From NCBI RefSeq assembly GCF_031583145.1, contig NZ_CP134050.1:5321501-5385500 (forward strand): a stretch of DNA of 64,000 bases. The letters run 5' to 3'. The notes beneath the pieces are model-generated. The model had not been told where the DNA came from. It saw only the letters and a list, made by a program, of their open reading frames with translations, and ran no database searches. Made by a program: the position numbers and the translations under genes. Each line of letters opens with the position of its first letter. Positions within the stretch are counted from its first letter, which is position 1. This document shows, piece by piece, positions 35,057-42,987 of the stretch. The stretch comes from Brevibacillus brevis (GTDB lineage Bacteria; Bacillota; Bacilli; Brevibacillales; Brevibacillaceae).

Positions 35057-36385
35057 TTAGATCGCCGCTTGCGTCTTGTTGCGGTTGTCCACGACCCGGA
35101 TCGCCTTGCTCTCGCTCCGGACGAGGGAATTCGGCGACAGTATGCGCACTACGACAGAAACGCCAAGGGAGCATTTGATCATGTGGCCGATTTGCTTGAC
35201 GAGAGACCCCAGAGCTGGGTTATCGGCGGAACCAATCTCACTCATGTATTCCGGCGCCAGCTCACAGTGGACTTCAAAGCGGTCCAAGGCTCCGTCGCGT
35301 TCGATGACCACCTGATAGTGCGGCGCCAGCTCTTTGAAGGTAAGGAGAACCGCTTCGATTTCCGTAGGGAACACATTGACCCCGCGGATGATCAGCATGT
35401 CGTCTACGCGGCCTTTGATGCGGGACATGCGCATCGTCGTGCGGCCGCATTTGCATGGCTCCGGATGGAGGGAGGCGATGTCCCCGGTTCGGTATCGAAT
35501 GACCGGGAAGGCTTCCTTCGTCAGGGAGGTAAAGACCAGCTCGCCTTCTTGTCCATACGGCAGCACCTCGCCTGTCTGCGGATCGATAATCTCCGCGATG
35601 AAATGGTCTTCTGCGATATGCAGGCCATCCTGGGCCTCGTGGCACTCGATGGATACCCCTGGCCCCATGACCTCGCTCAGCCCGTAAATGTCGACGGCCT
35701 TGATGTCGAGTGCCTCCTCCAGCTGGGCGCGCATCTCTTCCGACCATGGCTCTGCCCCGAAAATGCCGTATTTGAGACTGGTTTCGCGGGGATTGATCCC
35801 TTGCTTTTTCATTTCCTCGACGATGTTGAGAACATAAGAAGGAGTGCCGGACAGTCCGCGTGGCTGGAAGTCTTCGATCAGCGTGATTTGACGAGGTGTA
35901 TTGCCGCCTGATACGGGAACCGCGACTGCGCCCATCCGCTCGATGCCGTTGTGCAGCCCCAAACCGCCGGTAAACAGACCGTAGCCGTAGGCGTTGTGGA
36001 AGATGTCGCCCGGCTCCCCGCCTGCGCAGCAAATGGCCCGCGCCACGATTTCCGCCCAGTTGTCCAGATCGTTTTTCGTGTAGCCCACTACGGTCGGCTT
36101 TCCTTTGGTGCCAGACGAACCGTGGATGCGCGCGACTTCTTTCATGTCGACGGCGAACAGCTTGAACGGATAGTTTTCACGCAGGTCCGTCTTCTTCATG
36201 AACGGAAGCTTTTGCAGGTCCTCGATCGATTGAATGTCTTCCGGCTTCACGCCAGCTTCATCAAACGCCTTTTTATGAAAGGGGACCCGCTCATACACAC
36301 GCTTCACGGTTTCTTGCAGACGCTTCAGCTGCAATTCTGTCATTTTATCCCTTGACAGCGTTTCCATTTCCACGTTAAAGATCAT
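35057..36385 (-). CDS. paaK: Phenylacetate-CoA ligase (PaaK)
   Basis: A 442-residue AMP-forming ligase that activates phenylacetate with CoA and ATP, the entry step of the pathway. It shows RIHGSSGTKGKPTVVGYT (ATP-binding P-loop, near residue 90), NAYGYGLFTGGLGLHNG, YGLSEVMGPGVSIECHE (adenylation core), YRTGDIASL and the hinge MSRIKGRVDDMLIIRGVNVFP. The C-terminal ACT-like lid ends the protein. ATG 36385 follows GAGGGAGCAGA. The fit in length (430-440) and motifs to PaaK is very good. It is the fifth gene in the ethD-led operon. Confidence 0.96.
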   Translation of the reverse strand: MIFNVEMETLSRDKMTELQLKRLQETVKRVYERVPFHKKAFDEAGVKPEDIQSIEDLQKLPFMKKTDLRENYPFKLFAVDMKEVARIHGSSGTKGKPTVVGYTKNDLDNWAEIVARAICCAGGEPGDIFHNAYGYGLFTGGLGLHNGIERMGAVAVPVSGGNTPRQITLIEDFQPRGLSGTPSYVLNIVEEMKKQGINPRETSLKYGIFGAEPWSEEMRAQLEEALDIKAVDIYGLSEVMGPGVSIECHEAQDGLHIAEDHFIAEIIDPQTGEVLPYGQEGELVFTSLTKEAFPVIRYRTGDIASLHPEPCKCGRTTMRMSRIKGRVDDMLIIRGVNVFPTEIEAVLLTFKELAPHYQVVIERDGALDRFEVHCELAPEYMSEIGSADNPALGSLVKQIGHMIKCSLGVSVVVRILSPNSLVRSESKAIRVVDNRNKTQAAI

Positions 36386-36434
36386 TCTGCTCCCTCATTC
36401 CTATTCGTTCTCGTTGTTCGTTTATGCCCAGCTG

Positions 36435-37220
36435 TCACTCGCCTGTAAATACCGGCTTTCTCTTCTCGCGAAAAGCTTCCAGTGCCTCCAGCCTGTCTTT
36501 GGTCGGGATGATGACCTCGTAGCACATCGTCTCCAGATCCAGTCCGGTTTGCAAATCGACGCTACATCCTCGATCAATGGCCGCCTTCGCCTGGTAAACT
36601 GCCAGAGGCGCATTGGCGAGGATCTCCTTCGCCAGCCCTGCCGCCAGCTCGTTCAACTGCCCGACATCCCCGGCCACACCGTTCACAATTCCGAGCTCGT
36701 ACGCTTCAGCGGCCGAAATGCGGCGTGCAGTCAAGATCAGCTCCTTGGCCTTGGAAGGGCCGATCAACCGCGACAATCGCTGCGTGCCGCCCGCACCGGG
36801 AATGATCCCCAGGCTCACTTCGGTCAAGCCCATTTTTGCCTCCGCCGCCGCGTAGCGAAAATCGCAAGCCAGCGCCAGCTCGAAGCCTCCTCCGAACGCA
36901 AAGCCGTTGATGAGTGCAATCGACGGCTGCGGGAGCCGCTCCAGGGCGGTGAATACGTCCCGGATTTTGCGTACGTTTCGGCGCACCTGCTGCTCCGTCA
37001 ACGTCCGGCGCTCCTTCAAGTCGGCGCCGGCGCAAAAAGCCCGTCCTTCTGCTTTGACCATCACTACGCGGATGTCCTTGGAGCTGGCCCGAATCTCCTC
37101 GATGATCTCGTCCAAACGGTCCAGTGTATCATAGTTCAACGCGTTCAGCTCGTCGGGACGGTTCAGGGTGATCACCCCTGCGTGTCCGGCCCTCTCAAAG
37201 CGCACCGTATCCTGCTTCAT
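36435..37220 (-). CDS. Enoyl-CoA hydratase/isomerase family protein, candidate oxepin-CoA hydrolase
   Basis: A 261-residue crotonase-fold protein, the third in the operon. The oxyanion hole is in GRAFCAGADLKERR and NGFAFGGGFELALACD. The two catalytic glutamates are kept (GGGFELAL and GLTEVSLGIIPGAGGTQRL), so it should be an active hydratase. In organisms without a PaaZ fusion, a stand-alone enoyl-CoA hydratase is known to open oxepin-CoA; as a duplicate next to paaF/paaG, this protein is a reasonable candidate (inference). ATG 37220 has an AGGAGGGC-type site. It lies upstream of paaK with a 49-nt gap. Confidence 0.82.
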   Translation of the reverse strand: MKQDTVRFERAGHAGVITLNRPDELNALNYDTLDRLDEIIEEIRASSKDIRVVMVKAEGRAFCAGADLKERRTLTEQQVRRNVRKIRDVFTALERLPQPSIALINGFAFGGGFELALACDFRYAAAEAKMGLTEVSLGIIPGAGGTQRLSRLIGPSKAKELILTARRISAAEAYELGIVNGVAGDVGQLNELAAGLAKEILANAPLAVYQAKAAIDRGCSVDLQTGLDLETMCYEVIIPTKDRLEALEAFREKRKPVFTGE

Positions 37221-37247
37221 GCTTGCCCTCCTTCTCCCATTCGGAAA

Positions 37248-37634
37248 TTACCCCTGCTTGGTTCGGGCATACGTCCCTGTGGCTACTGCCACGAGCTTGC
37301 CGTCGCAGGTGACGCGCGCCTCCATGATGATCAGCGTCTTGCCTCTTTTGAGCACATAGGACTGCGCTTCGAGGAGCTCTCCTCTTGCAGGGTACAAATA
37401 CTGGATCTTGCTCTCCACCGTGACGCATTGCTGTACGCCGTCCACATGCGGCGCAGCGCCGTGCCCCATCGCGACGTCAGCCAGTGTGGAAGTGACTCCC
37501 CCGTGCACGACCCCGTCAATGCTGTTGTACAGCTCGGGGCGAATTTTCAGAGCGACCTTGCACCCCTGCTCATCCTGATGAACTACTTCTATCCCCAAAT
37601 ACTGGTTGAACCGGTTGCGGCTTTCTTCCGTCAT
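37248..37634 (-). CDS. PaaI-family (hotdog) thioesterase
   Basis: A 128-residue single-hotdog thioesterase. The signature ELYNSIDGVVHGGVTSTLADVAMGHG has the conserved Asn/His-Gly-Gly and the catalytic Asp on the long helix. It ends with TGTYARTKQG. ATG 37634 is preceded by GGAGACGC. It is the third gene of the operon, with a 27-nt gap to the enoyl-CoA hydratase and 110 nt after paaI. It probably recovers CoA from dead-end acyl-CoA esters such as ring-derived products; the exact substrate is unknown. Confidence 0.85.
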   Translation of the reverse strand: MTEESRNRFNQYLGIEVVHQDEQGCKVALKIRPELYNSIDGVVHGGVTSTLADVAMGHGAAPHVDGVQQCVTVESKIQYLYPARGELLEAQSYVLKRGKTLIIMEARVTCDGKLVAVATGTYARTKQG

Positions 37635-37744
37635 CGCTGCGTCTCCTTCTTCGTCATCTCGCTTATCGTAATAAAGAGGGAAAGGAGCCTTTAGCTACCT
37701 GCTATCGGGCATCCTTTCCGTCGTGTTCTTTCCTCGTTCGGCGG

Positions 37745-38194
37745 CTATGCTTCCTCATCCTCGACCGGTACGAAGTATTCGTTTTTGCGGTAAGCCAGCG
37801 CATCCAGTGTAGCTACCAGACCGTTCTCGCTTTCCACGCGAATTCGGTACCAGGCCGTGCGATTGTTTTTCTTTTCCTCCGTCGCAGTCGCCACAAGACG
37901 GTTTCCTTTGAAGCCGGCCGCTAAAAAACCGATGTTCATCGACAAGGCCACAGACGTCTTGCCATATGAATTGCACGCTGCCGCAAATACGAAATCCGCC
38001 AGTGAAAAGATCACGGCCCCGTGTGCCGTCCCGTGCGCATTCAGCATGTGGTCGGCTACCGTCAATTCCGCTGTGGCCGTCCCTTCTCCCAATTGTAGCA
38101 GCTTCATCCCCAAAAATTGCGCGAACTGGTCCTGTGCCAGCTTTTCACAGATCTCGTCGTAATGCTTTTGATGGACCGCGCGCTCGTCGATCAT
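37745..38194 (-). CDS. paaI: Hydroxyphenylacetyl-CoA thioesterase (PaaI)
   Basis: A 149-residue hotdog thioesterase. LNAHGTAHGAVIFSLADFVFAAACNS is the PaaI signature (HGxxHGGxxFSLAD). In E. coli PaaI removes CoA from ring-hydroxylated phenylacetyl-CoA and resets the pathway. ATG 38194 is chosen because GGGAG lies 8 nt upstream; the in-frame GTG at 38209 includes that site. The gene is 17 nt after the EthD-like gene and second in the operon. The acidic tail (VPVEDEEA) is unremarkable. Confidence 0.9.
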   Translation of the reverse strand: MIDERAVHQKHYDEICEKLAQDQFAQFLGMKLLQLGEGTATAELTVADHMLNAHGTAHGAVIFSLADFVFAAACNSYGKTSVALSMNIGFLAAGFKGNRLVATATEEKKNNRTAWYRIRVESENGLVATLDALAYRKNEYFVPVEDEEA

Positions 38195-38211
38195 CGATTT
38201 TGCTCCCACGG

Positions 38212-38511
38212 TTATACCACTTCGGCAAAGTGCATAGATACTAGTGGCCCGGCAAATCCGCGCAGGTCTTTTCCGGCTGCGCGTCCCTCAGGGGATGACA
38301 GCGCTTCCAATAGTGCCTCTTTGGATTCGAAGTGCATTTCCGCAATCAGGTGCAGATCGCTCTCGCCCATCGGCGTACCGTATATTTTGTTGACTTCCAG
38401 CTTGATCAAGCCCGGCATTTTCTTCACCAGCGGCGTATGGACTTCCTCGTAGTGCTTGTCAAATGCCTCGGCATCCTCCGGTTTGCGATAGATAGCCACC
38501 AATTTCACCAT
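38212..38511 (-). CDS. EthD family small protein
   Basis: A 99-residue dimeric alpha/beta-barrel-type protein. VKLVAIYRKPEDAEAFDKHYEEVHTPLVKKMPGL matches the EthD/ferredoxin-like-fold family, including the conserved His-x3-H pattern near HYEEVH. EthD proteins accompany oxidative degradation operons, but a catalytic role is not proven in general. ATG 38511 follows GGGATATC. It is the first gene of the paa operon, directly behind a candidate PaaX operator, so it is expressed with paaI and paaK. Possible roles are isomerase or stabiliser for a reactive intermediate (inference). Confidence 0.82.
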   Translation of the reverse strand: MVKLVAIYRKPEDAEAFDKHYEEVHTPLVKKMPGLIKLEVNKIYGTPMGESDLHLIAEMHFESKEALLEALSSPEGRAAGKDLRGFAGPLVSMHFAEVV

Positions 38512-38562
38512 GATATCCCTGCTTTCTTATGGAAATAGCAATAACATGTGACGAGTTAATTG

Positions 38563-38601
38563 TATAACGTTATTTTAACGCACGTTACAGTTTTTATTAT
38601 A
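38563..38601 (-). promoter_or_regulatory. Promoter -10 and candidate PaaX operator of the ethD-led paa operon
   Basis: Read leftwards, TATAAT (38601-38596) is followed by TGTAACGT (38589-38582), an 11-bp gap and ACGTTATA (38570-38563). The half-sites agree at 7 of 8 positions. They match the TRTRACGT half-sites before paaX and paaA. The pair sits downstream of the -10 box, where a bound repressor would block transcription. Confidence 0.6.
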
Positions 38602-38751
38602 TAAATTCTTCAGAATTGACGCAAGCTTTTTTGCGCGGTGCTTCCTGGCGCCGGAATAACCGTGATATCACCTATCATCCACTATCGGATGCTTTTCTTC
38701 ACAAAAAAAGAACCTCCGCTACTGGAAGTCCCTATGCAAAAAAATAGCAAA

Positions 38752-38784
38752 AAAAGAGGGCGGACGCGATGTCCACCCTCTTTT
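38752..38784 (-). terminator. Terminator of the ctaCDEF operon
   Basis: On the minus strand AAAAGAGGG and GGAC pair with GTCC and CCCTCTTTT, followed by a T run. It starts 5 nt after the ctaF stop. The stem is long and GC-rich at its core. Confidence 0.92.
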
Positions 38785-38788
38785 CGTA

Positions 38789-39100
38789 TTAGATCCAGAC
38801 CCAGAACACAAACACGATGACCGCGAGCAGGATGACAAACAACCCTGCAAAAATGCTGATCCGCGCAAATTCGTGACCTTTTTGGTCCATGTGCATCCAG
38901 ACAAAGAGCTGGAAGAAGGCTTGAACAAATGCCAGCACCACGATGAATGGCACCGTAAAGCCTGCCGGGATCACTTCGAAGGCCACTGCGATAAACGCGA
39001 GCGCCGTCAATACCAGAGAACCGATGAAAGCAACGAGGTGTCGTTTCGGACTGTCGTGCTTCACTTTAGGCTTGCGCACTTCTTCTGTATGTGCCCCCAT
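38789..39100 (-). CDS. ctaF: Cytochrome c oxidase subunit IV (CtaF)
   Basis: A 103-residue small subunit of the caa3 oxidase. It has three membrane helices (LVAFIGSLVLTALAFIAVAF, VPFIVVLAFVQAFFQLFVWMH, ISIFAGLFVILLAVIVFVFW) and the family segment VWMHMDQKGHE. ATG 39100 is used, behind GGTGGGATAAAC; the longer frame starting at 39163 has no site and overlaps ctaE. The N-terminus is hydrophilic and charged. It is last in ctaC-D-E-F and is followed by a terminator. Confidence 0.92.
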   Translation of the reverse strand: MGAHTEEVRKPKVKHDSPKRHLVAFIGSLVLTALAFIAVAFEVIPAGFTVPFIVVLAFVQAFFQLFVWMHMDQKGHEFARISIFAGLFVILLAVIVFVFWVWI

Positions 39101-39102
39101 GT

Positions 39103-39729
39103 TTATCCCACCTTTCCACCGATCATACCCATGAGATACACCACGGTAAAGATGAATACCCATACGACGTCAATAAAGTGCCAGTACAGGGAAGCCAAGT
39201 AGAACTTCGGAGCGGTAACCACAGTCAGGCCTTTTTTCGTTGCGGACAATTGCAGAAGGACGATCCAGAGAATCCCGAACGCTACGTGACCCCCGTGGAA
39301 TCCGACCAGCGTGTAGAAGGAAGAACCGAACGCGCTTGTCGAGATCTTGTGTCCTTCGTGCACATAGTGCATGAACTCGTAAATTTCCAGACCGAGGAAG
39401 CCCAGGCCGAGCAGTACGGTGATGGTCAGCCACACCTGGATTTGCTTCAGGTTTTTCTTGTGCAGAGCCAAGGTAGCCATTACGGCAGTCATGGAACTGG
39501 TCAACAGAAGCAGAGTCGCTGCCGCGACCAGCGGCATGTCGAACAGCTGCTGCGAAGTTGGACCGCCGTTTGTTTGGTCGCGGAGCGCAATGAATGTAGC
39601 AAACAAGGAACCGAAGAGAACAGTCTCCCCACCGAGGAAGAGCCAGAAGCCAAGAAGCTTGTTCTTGCCCTCAAGGGTGGCTTTTTCCGGTTCGTCAGGC
39701 AATACTGCATTTGCATGATGTGTAGCCAT
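39103..39729 (-). CDS. ctaE: Cytochrome c oxidase subunit III (CtaE)
   Basis: A 208-residue membrane subunit with five helices, as in short bacterial subunit III proteins. Characteristic segments are LGFWLFLGGETVLFGSLFATF, GFLGLEIYEFMHYVHEGHK and LVGFHGGHVAFGILWIV, the last two carrying the conserved Glu and His. The ATG at 39729 overlaps the ctaD stop as TAATG, so the two are translationally coupled. It stabilises the catalytic core in the cytoplasmic membrane. Confidence 0.95.
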   Translation of the reverse strand: MATHHANAVLPDEPEKATLEGKNKLLGFWLFLGGETVLFGSLFATFIALRDQTNGGPTSQQLFDMPLVAAATLLLLTSSMTAVMATLALHKKNLKQIQVWLTITVLLGLGFLGLEIYEFMHYVHEGHKISTSAFGSSFYTLVGFHGGHVAFGILWIVLLQLSATKKGLTVVTAPKFYLASLYWHFIDVVWVFIFTVVYLMGMIGGKVG

Positions 39730-41573
39730 TAAGCCTTAACCCCTTTCTCCTCAATTTCGTCCTCATGAATATGATAACCCGGATCGTCTTTTACGGAACG
39801 GGTAAACATGCAAGCGAATGTTACCAGCAGACCGATCACGACTACCACGTAGTTGTGGTACATGAAGCCGTAGCCTGCGATGAACAGACCGACGGACATC
39901 AGAAACGGCAGGAACGAAGGCGATGGCATGTGGATGTCGCCGAGCGGTTCCGCAGGCGTCATGCCTTTGTTGCCAGCCACTTTCTCGATCCAGAACGCAT
40001 CCAGACCGCGTACCAGCGGAGTCTGTGCAAAGTTGTACTCTGGCGGCGGCGATGGAATCGCCCATTCCAGAGAACGTCCGTCCCACGGGTCAGCAGGAGC
40101 GCGCTTGGAGCTGGCTGCCGTGACGAAGATGTTGACGACGAACAGGATCGTACCGATCGTCATACCGAATGCGCCAATCGTACTGATGAAGTTGCCCAGG
40201 TCGAGGTTTTGATCCTTCAGGTACGTGAATACGCGGCGAGGCATCCCCATCAGACCCAGGAAGTGCTGCGGGAAGAACGTCAGGTGGAAACCGATGAAGA
40301 ACGTCCAGAAGTTCCATTTCCCCAGCGTTTCGTTGAGCAGCTTCCCGAACATTTTTGGCCACCAGTAGTACAGCCCCGAGAAGAGTCCGAACACGAGACC
40401 CCCTACGATAACGTAGTGGAAGTGGGCAACTACGAAGTAGCTGTCATGGTATTGGTAGTCAGCCGGCGGAATCGCGAGCATGACCCCTGTCATCCCGCCG
40501 ATGGTAAAGGTCGGGATGAATCCAACCGCCCACAGGTTGGCTGTCGTGAAGCGGATTTGCCCGCCCCACATGGTGAGCAGCCAGTTGAAGATTTTGATAC
40601 CGGTCGGCACCGCGATGAGCATGGTAGCCAGACCGAACAGCGTGTTGGCGATGGCGCCTAGCCCTGTAGTGAACATGTGGTGCGCCCACACCATGAAGCC
40701 GAGGAAGCCGATCAGCGCAGTCGCGAATACCATGGAGCTGTAACCGAACAGGCGCTTTCTCGCAAATGTAGAGATGACTTCAGAAATCACACCGAATGCC
40801 GGGAGAATCAGGATGTATACCTCGGGGTGACCGAAGATCCAGAAGATGTGCTCCCAGATGACAACGTTACCACCCGCATCCGGGTTGAAGAAGTTACCGC
40901 CGAACAGACGGTCGAACATCAACAGAACCAGGCCGACGGTAATCGCCGGGAATGCGAAGAGAATCAAACCGGAAGTCACGAAGGACGCCCAGGTAAACAT
41001 CGGCATGCGCATGAATGTCATGCCTGGAGCGCGCATGTTGATGATCGTAACCAGGAAGTTGATACCACCGATCAGCGTACCGAGACCGGCGATCTGCAGA
41101 CCAAGTACGTAGAAGTCTACACCGTGGCCGCTGAATTGGTTCAATGCCAAAGTCGTATACGAGGTCCAACCGGCATCGGGAGCTCCACCCAGGAACCAGC
41201 TGGTGTTCAGCAGGACTCCCCCGAAGAAGAAGAGCCAGAAGCCGAGCGAGTTCACAAACGGGAACGCCACGTCGCGAGCCCCGATTTGCAGAGGAACAAC
41301 CGCGTTCATCAGAGCAAAGATAATCGGCATCGCTGCCAGGAAGATCATTGTGGTGCCGTGCATGGTGATCAGTTCGTTAAACGTCTTGGCACCCACGACG
41401 GAAGACTCCGGATACATCAATTGCAGACGAATCAACAGGGCCTCAAAACCGCCAGCCAGGAAGAAAATCCCACCGGCAATCAAGTACAGGATCGCGATTT
41501 TCTTATGGTCCACTGTTGTGAGCCAATCCCACAGCCCTGAGCGCTTTGGTGCGTGAGAAGCATGTGCAGACAC
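39729..41573 (-). CDS. ctaD: Cytochrome c oxidase subunit I (CtaD)
   Basis: A 614-residue catalytic subunit of the caa3 terminal oxidase, reducing O2 at the heme a3-CuB centre and pumping protons. Ligands are all present: MHGTTMIF (low-spin heme His), HPEVYILILPAFG (CuB His and cross-linked Tyr), AHHMFTTG (two CuB His) and VAHFHYVIVGG (heme a3 and heme a His). Twelve or more helices are predicted, and a C-terminal extension with two further helices is typical of Bacillus CtaD. GTG 41573 follows GGAGGTAAACCT. It is 57 nt downstream of ctaC. Confidence 0.97.
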   Translation of the reverse strand: MSAHASHAPKRSGLWDWLTTVDHKKIAILYLIAGGIFFLAGGFEALLIRLQLMYPESSVVGAKTFNELITMHGTTMIFLAAMPIIFALMNAVVPLQIGARDVAFPFVNSLGFWLFFFGGVLLNTSWFLGGAPDAGWTSYTTLALNQFSGHGVDFYVLGLQIAGLGTLIGGINFLVTIINMRAPGMTFMRMPMFTWASFVTSGLILFAFPAITVGLVLLMFDRLFGGNFFNPDAGGNVVIWEHIFWIFGHPEVYILILPAFGVISEVISTFARKRLFGYSSMVFATALIGFLGFMVWAHHMFTTGLGAIANTLFGLATMLIAVPTGIKIFNWLLTMWGGQIRFTTANLWAVGFIPTFTIGGMTGVMLAIPPADYQYHDSYFVVAHFHYVIVGGLVFGLFSGLYYWWPKMFGKLLNETLGKWNFWTFFIGFHLTFFPQHFLGLMGMPRRVFTYLKDQNLDLGNFISTIGAFGMTIGTILFVVNIFVTAASSKRAPADPWDGRSLEWAIPSPPPEYNFAQTPLVRGLDAFWIEKVAGNKGMTPAEPLGDIHMPSPSFLPFLMSVGLFIAGYGFMYHNYVVVVIGLLVTFACMFTRSVKDDPGYHIHEDEIEEKGVKA

Positions 41574-41630
41574 AGGTTTACCTCCTTTTAAGCGTCACTG
41601 CCTATGACGAGTAGTATTCAATGGCGGATC

Positions 41631-42656
41631 TTACTTCACGCTGAGTGTTTGCAAGTAATCTACAAGCGCTTTCACTTGCGTATCATCCAGGTTCAGGTTC
41701 GGCATGTTGTTGCCCGGCTTCACCTTTTGCGGATCTTTCAGCCACTCTGCGACGTTTTCAGGCGTGTGGGCGAGGATACCTGCTACGCGTTCGCGATCTG
41801 CGAAGTTGGTCAGGTTTGGACCCATTTTTCCGCCTTTGCCAGCTACAGCATGGCATCCCAGACAGCTCTTGTTGAAGATTTCTTGACCTTGTGCCGCACT
41901 TGCGCTGGTCGCAACCGCCGGCTCTGCGGACTGGATGCCCTTCATGCCGTTGGTCCAGCTGTCAAACGCTGCCTGATCCATGACTTCCACCTTGAAGTCC
42001 ATCAAGGCGTGGGACGCTCCACAGAGCTCCGCGCATTTTCCGTAGAAAGTGCCAGTCTTGTCGGCTTGGAGCCAAATTTTGTTTTCCTGGCCAGGGTTCG
42101 TGTCGATCTTGCCACCCAATGCCGGAATCCAGAATGCGTGCATAACGTCAGCAGACGTCACCGTAAATTGAACTTTTTTGCCGACAGGAATCACCAGGTC
42201 CTGTGCAGTGGATACGCCAAGATCCGGATATTCGAATTCCCACCAGAACTGGTGAGCCGTCACCTTCACTTGAAGCGCTTCCTCTTTGGAATACGACTTG
42301 TGGAGCTCGAATCCGGTCGTCACCGTCGGAACCGCCATTACGATCAGAAGCAGGAATGGAATTACTGTCCAAAGAATTTCAAGTGCATGATTGCCTTCCA
42401 CCTGTTTCGGAATTCCCTGCTGTCCCGGACGCTTACGGTATCGAATGAGGACGTACGTAAAGATCAGCATAACGACAATAAAAACGCCGATCATGATAGC
42501 GGAGGACAGCTTCATCAAGTCATACTGCATCGCTGCAACCGGACCGGATGGCTTGAGCGTGGAGAGCTCATCTTTGCCACAACCGGTTAATGCCAGCGCC
42601 AGCAGACCAAACAGAGATAGCTGACGCCAAAACTGTTGCCAACCCTTCATACCCAT
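41631..42656 (-). CDS. ctaC: Cytochrome c oxidase subunit II with fused cytochrome c domain (CtaC)
   Basis: A 341-residue lipoprotein subunit. The signal ends in a lipobox (LALTGC), two helices anchor it, and the periplasm-side cupredoxin domain holds the CuA site: HAFWIPALGGKID, then GKCAELCGASHALMDF (CxxxCxxxH and Met). The C-terminal cytochrome c domain has the heme motif CLGCH near residue 265 and the axial Met in NNMPNL, making the enzyme a caa3 type that carries its own electron donor. ATG 42656 and 42650 are both possible starts; an AGAGGGG site serves either. It is the first gene of the structural operon. Confidence 0.95.
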   Translation of the reverse strand: MGMKGWQQFWRQLSLFGLLALALTGCGKDELSTLKPSGPVAAMQYDLMKLSSAIMIGVFIVVMLIFTYVLIRYRKRPGQQGIPKQVEGNHALEILWTVIPFLLLIVMAVPTVTTGFELHKSYSKEEALQVKVTAHQFWWEFEYPDLGVSTAQDLVIPVGKKVQFTVTSADVMHAFWIPALGGKIDTNPGQENKIWLQADKTGTFYGKCAELCGASHALMDFKVEVMDQAAFDSWTNGMKGIQSAEPAVATSASAAQGQEIFNKSCLGCHAVAGKGGKMGPNLTNFADRERVAGILAHTPENVAEWLKDPQKVKPGNNMPNLNLDDTQVKALVDYLQTLSVK

Positions 42657-42987
42657 GAACCCCTCTTTCTTCGTGTTGGTAACGTTCTAGCCACGCTTGC
42701 AACTAGAAGGTTTTATGTACTCTTTTCTTTGCAAAGGATAGCCCACTTCTACTTTTCACCAGATATGATACCCAATCGCGAAAAGTATTAGCAGCCATTC
42801 CAAAAACAAACAAATAGAGTAGCAGTAGGAGAACACACTTCTATCCGCGCGTGGTAACCATTTAAGTATACATAAATTTTCCTTAATCTAAAGGCTATTT
42901 GTTATCATTTTGTTAACAAATTTATGAACAAATTTGTGAACTTTCGAGACAGATCAACCCTGTTTTGGTAGGAAAAAGGAGAAAAAC
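42657..42987. other. Divergent intergenic region between ctaC and an SDR gene
   Basis: The 331-bp region must hold both promoters. The right half is AT-rich and contains a tandem 12-bp repeat (42916-42939) whose second unit includes TTTGTGAA, the core recognised by ResD in B. subtilis. No firm -35/-10 pairs were identified and no gene is present. Confidence 0.5.
42916..42939 (+). repeat. Tandem 12-bp repeat, possible regulator site
   Basis: ACAAATTTATGA (42916-42927) is followed directly by ACAAATTTGTGA (42928-42939), one mismatch. It lies 50 bp before the SDR gene and about 260 bp before ctaC. Direct repeats of about one helical turn are a common layout for response-regulator binding. Confidence 0.55.
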
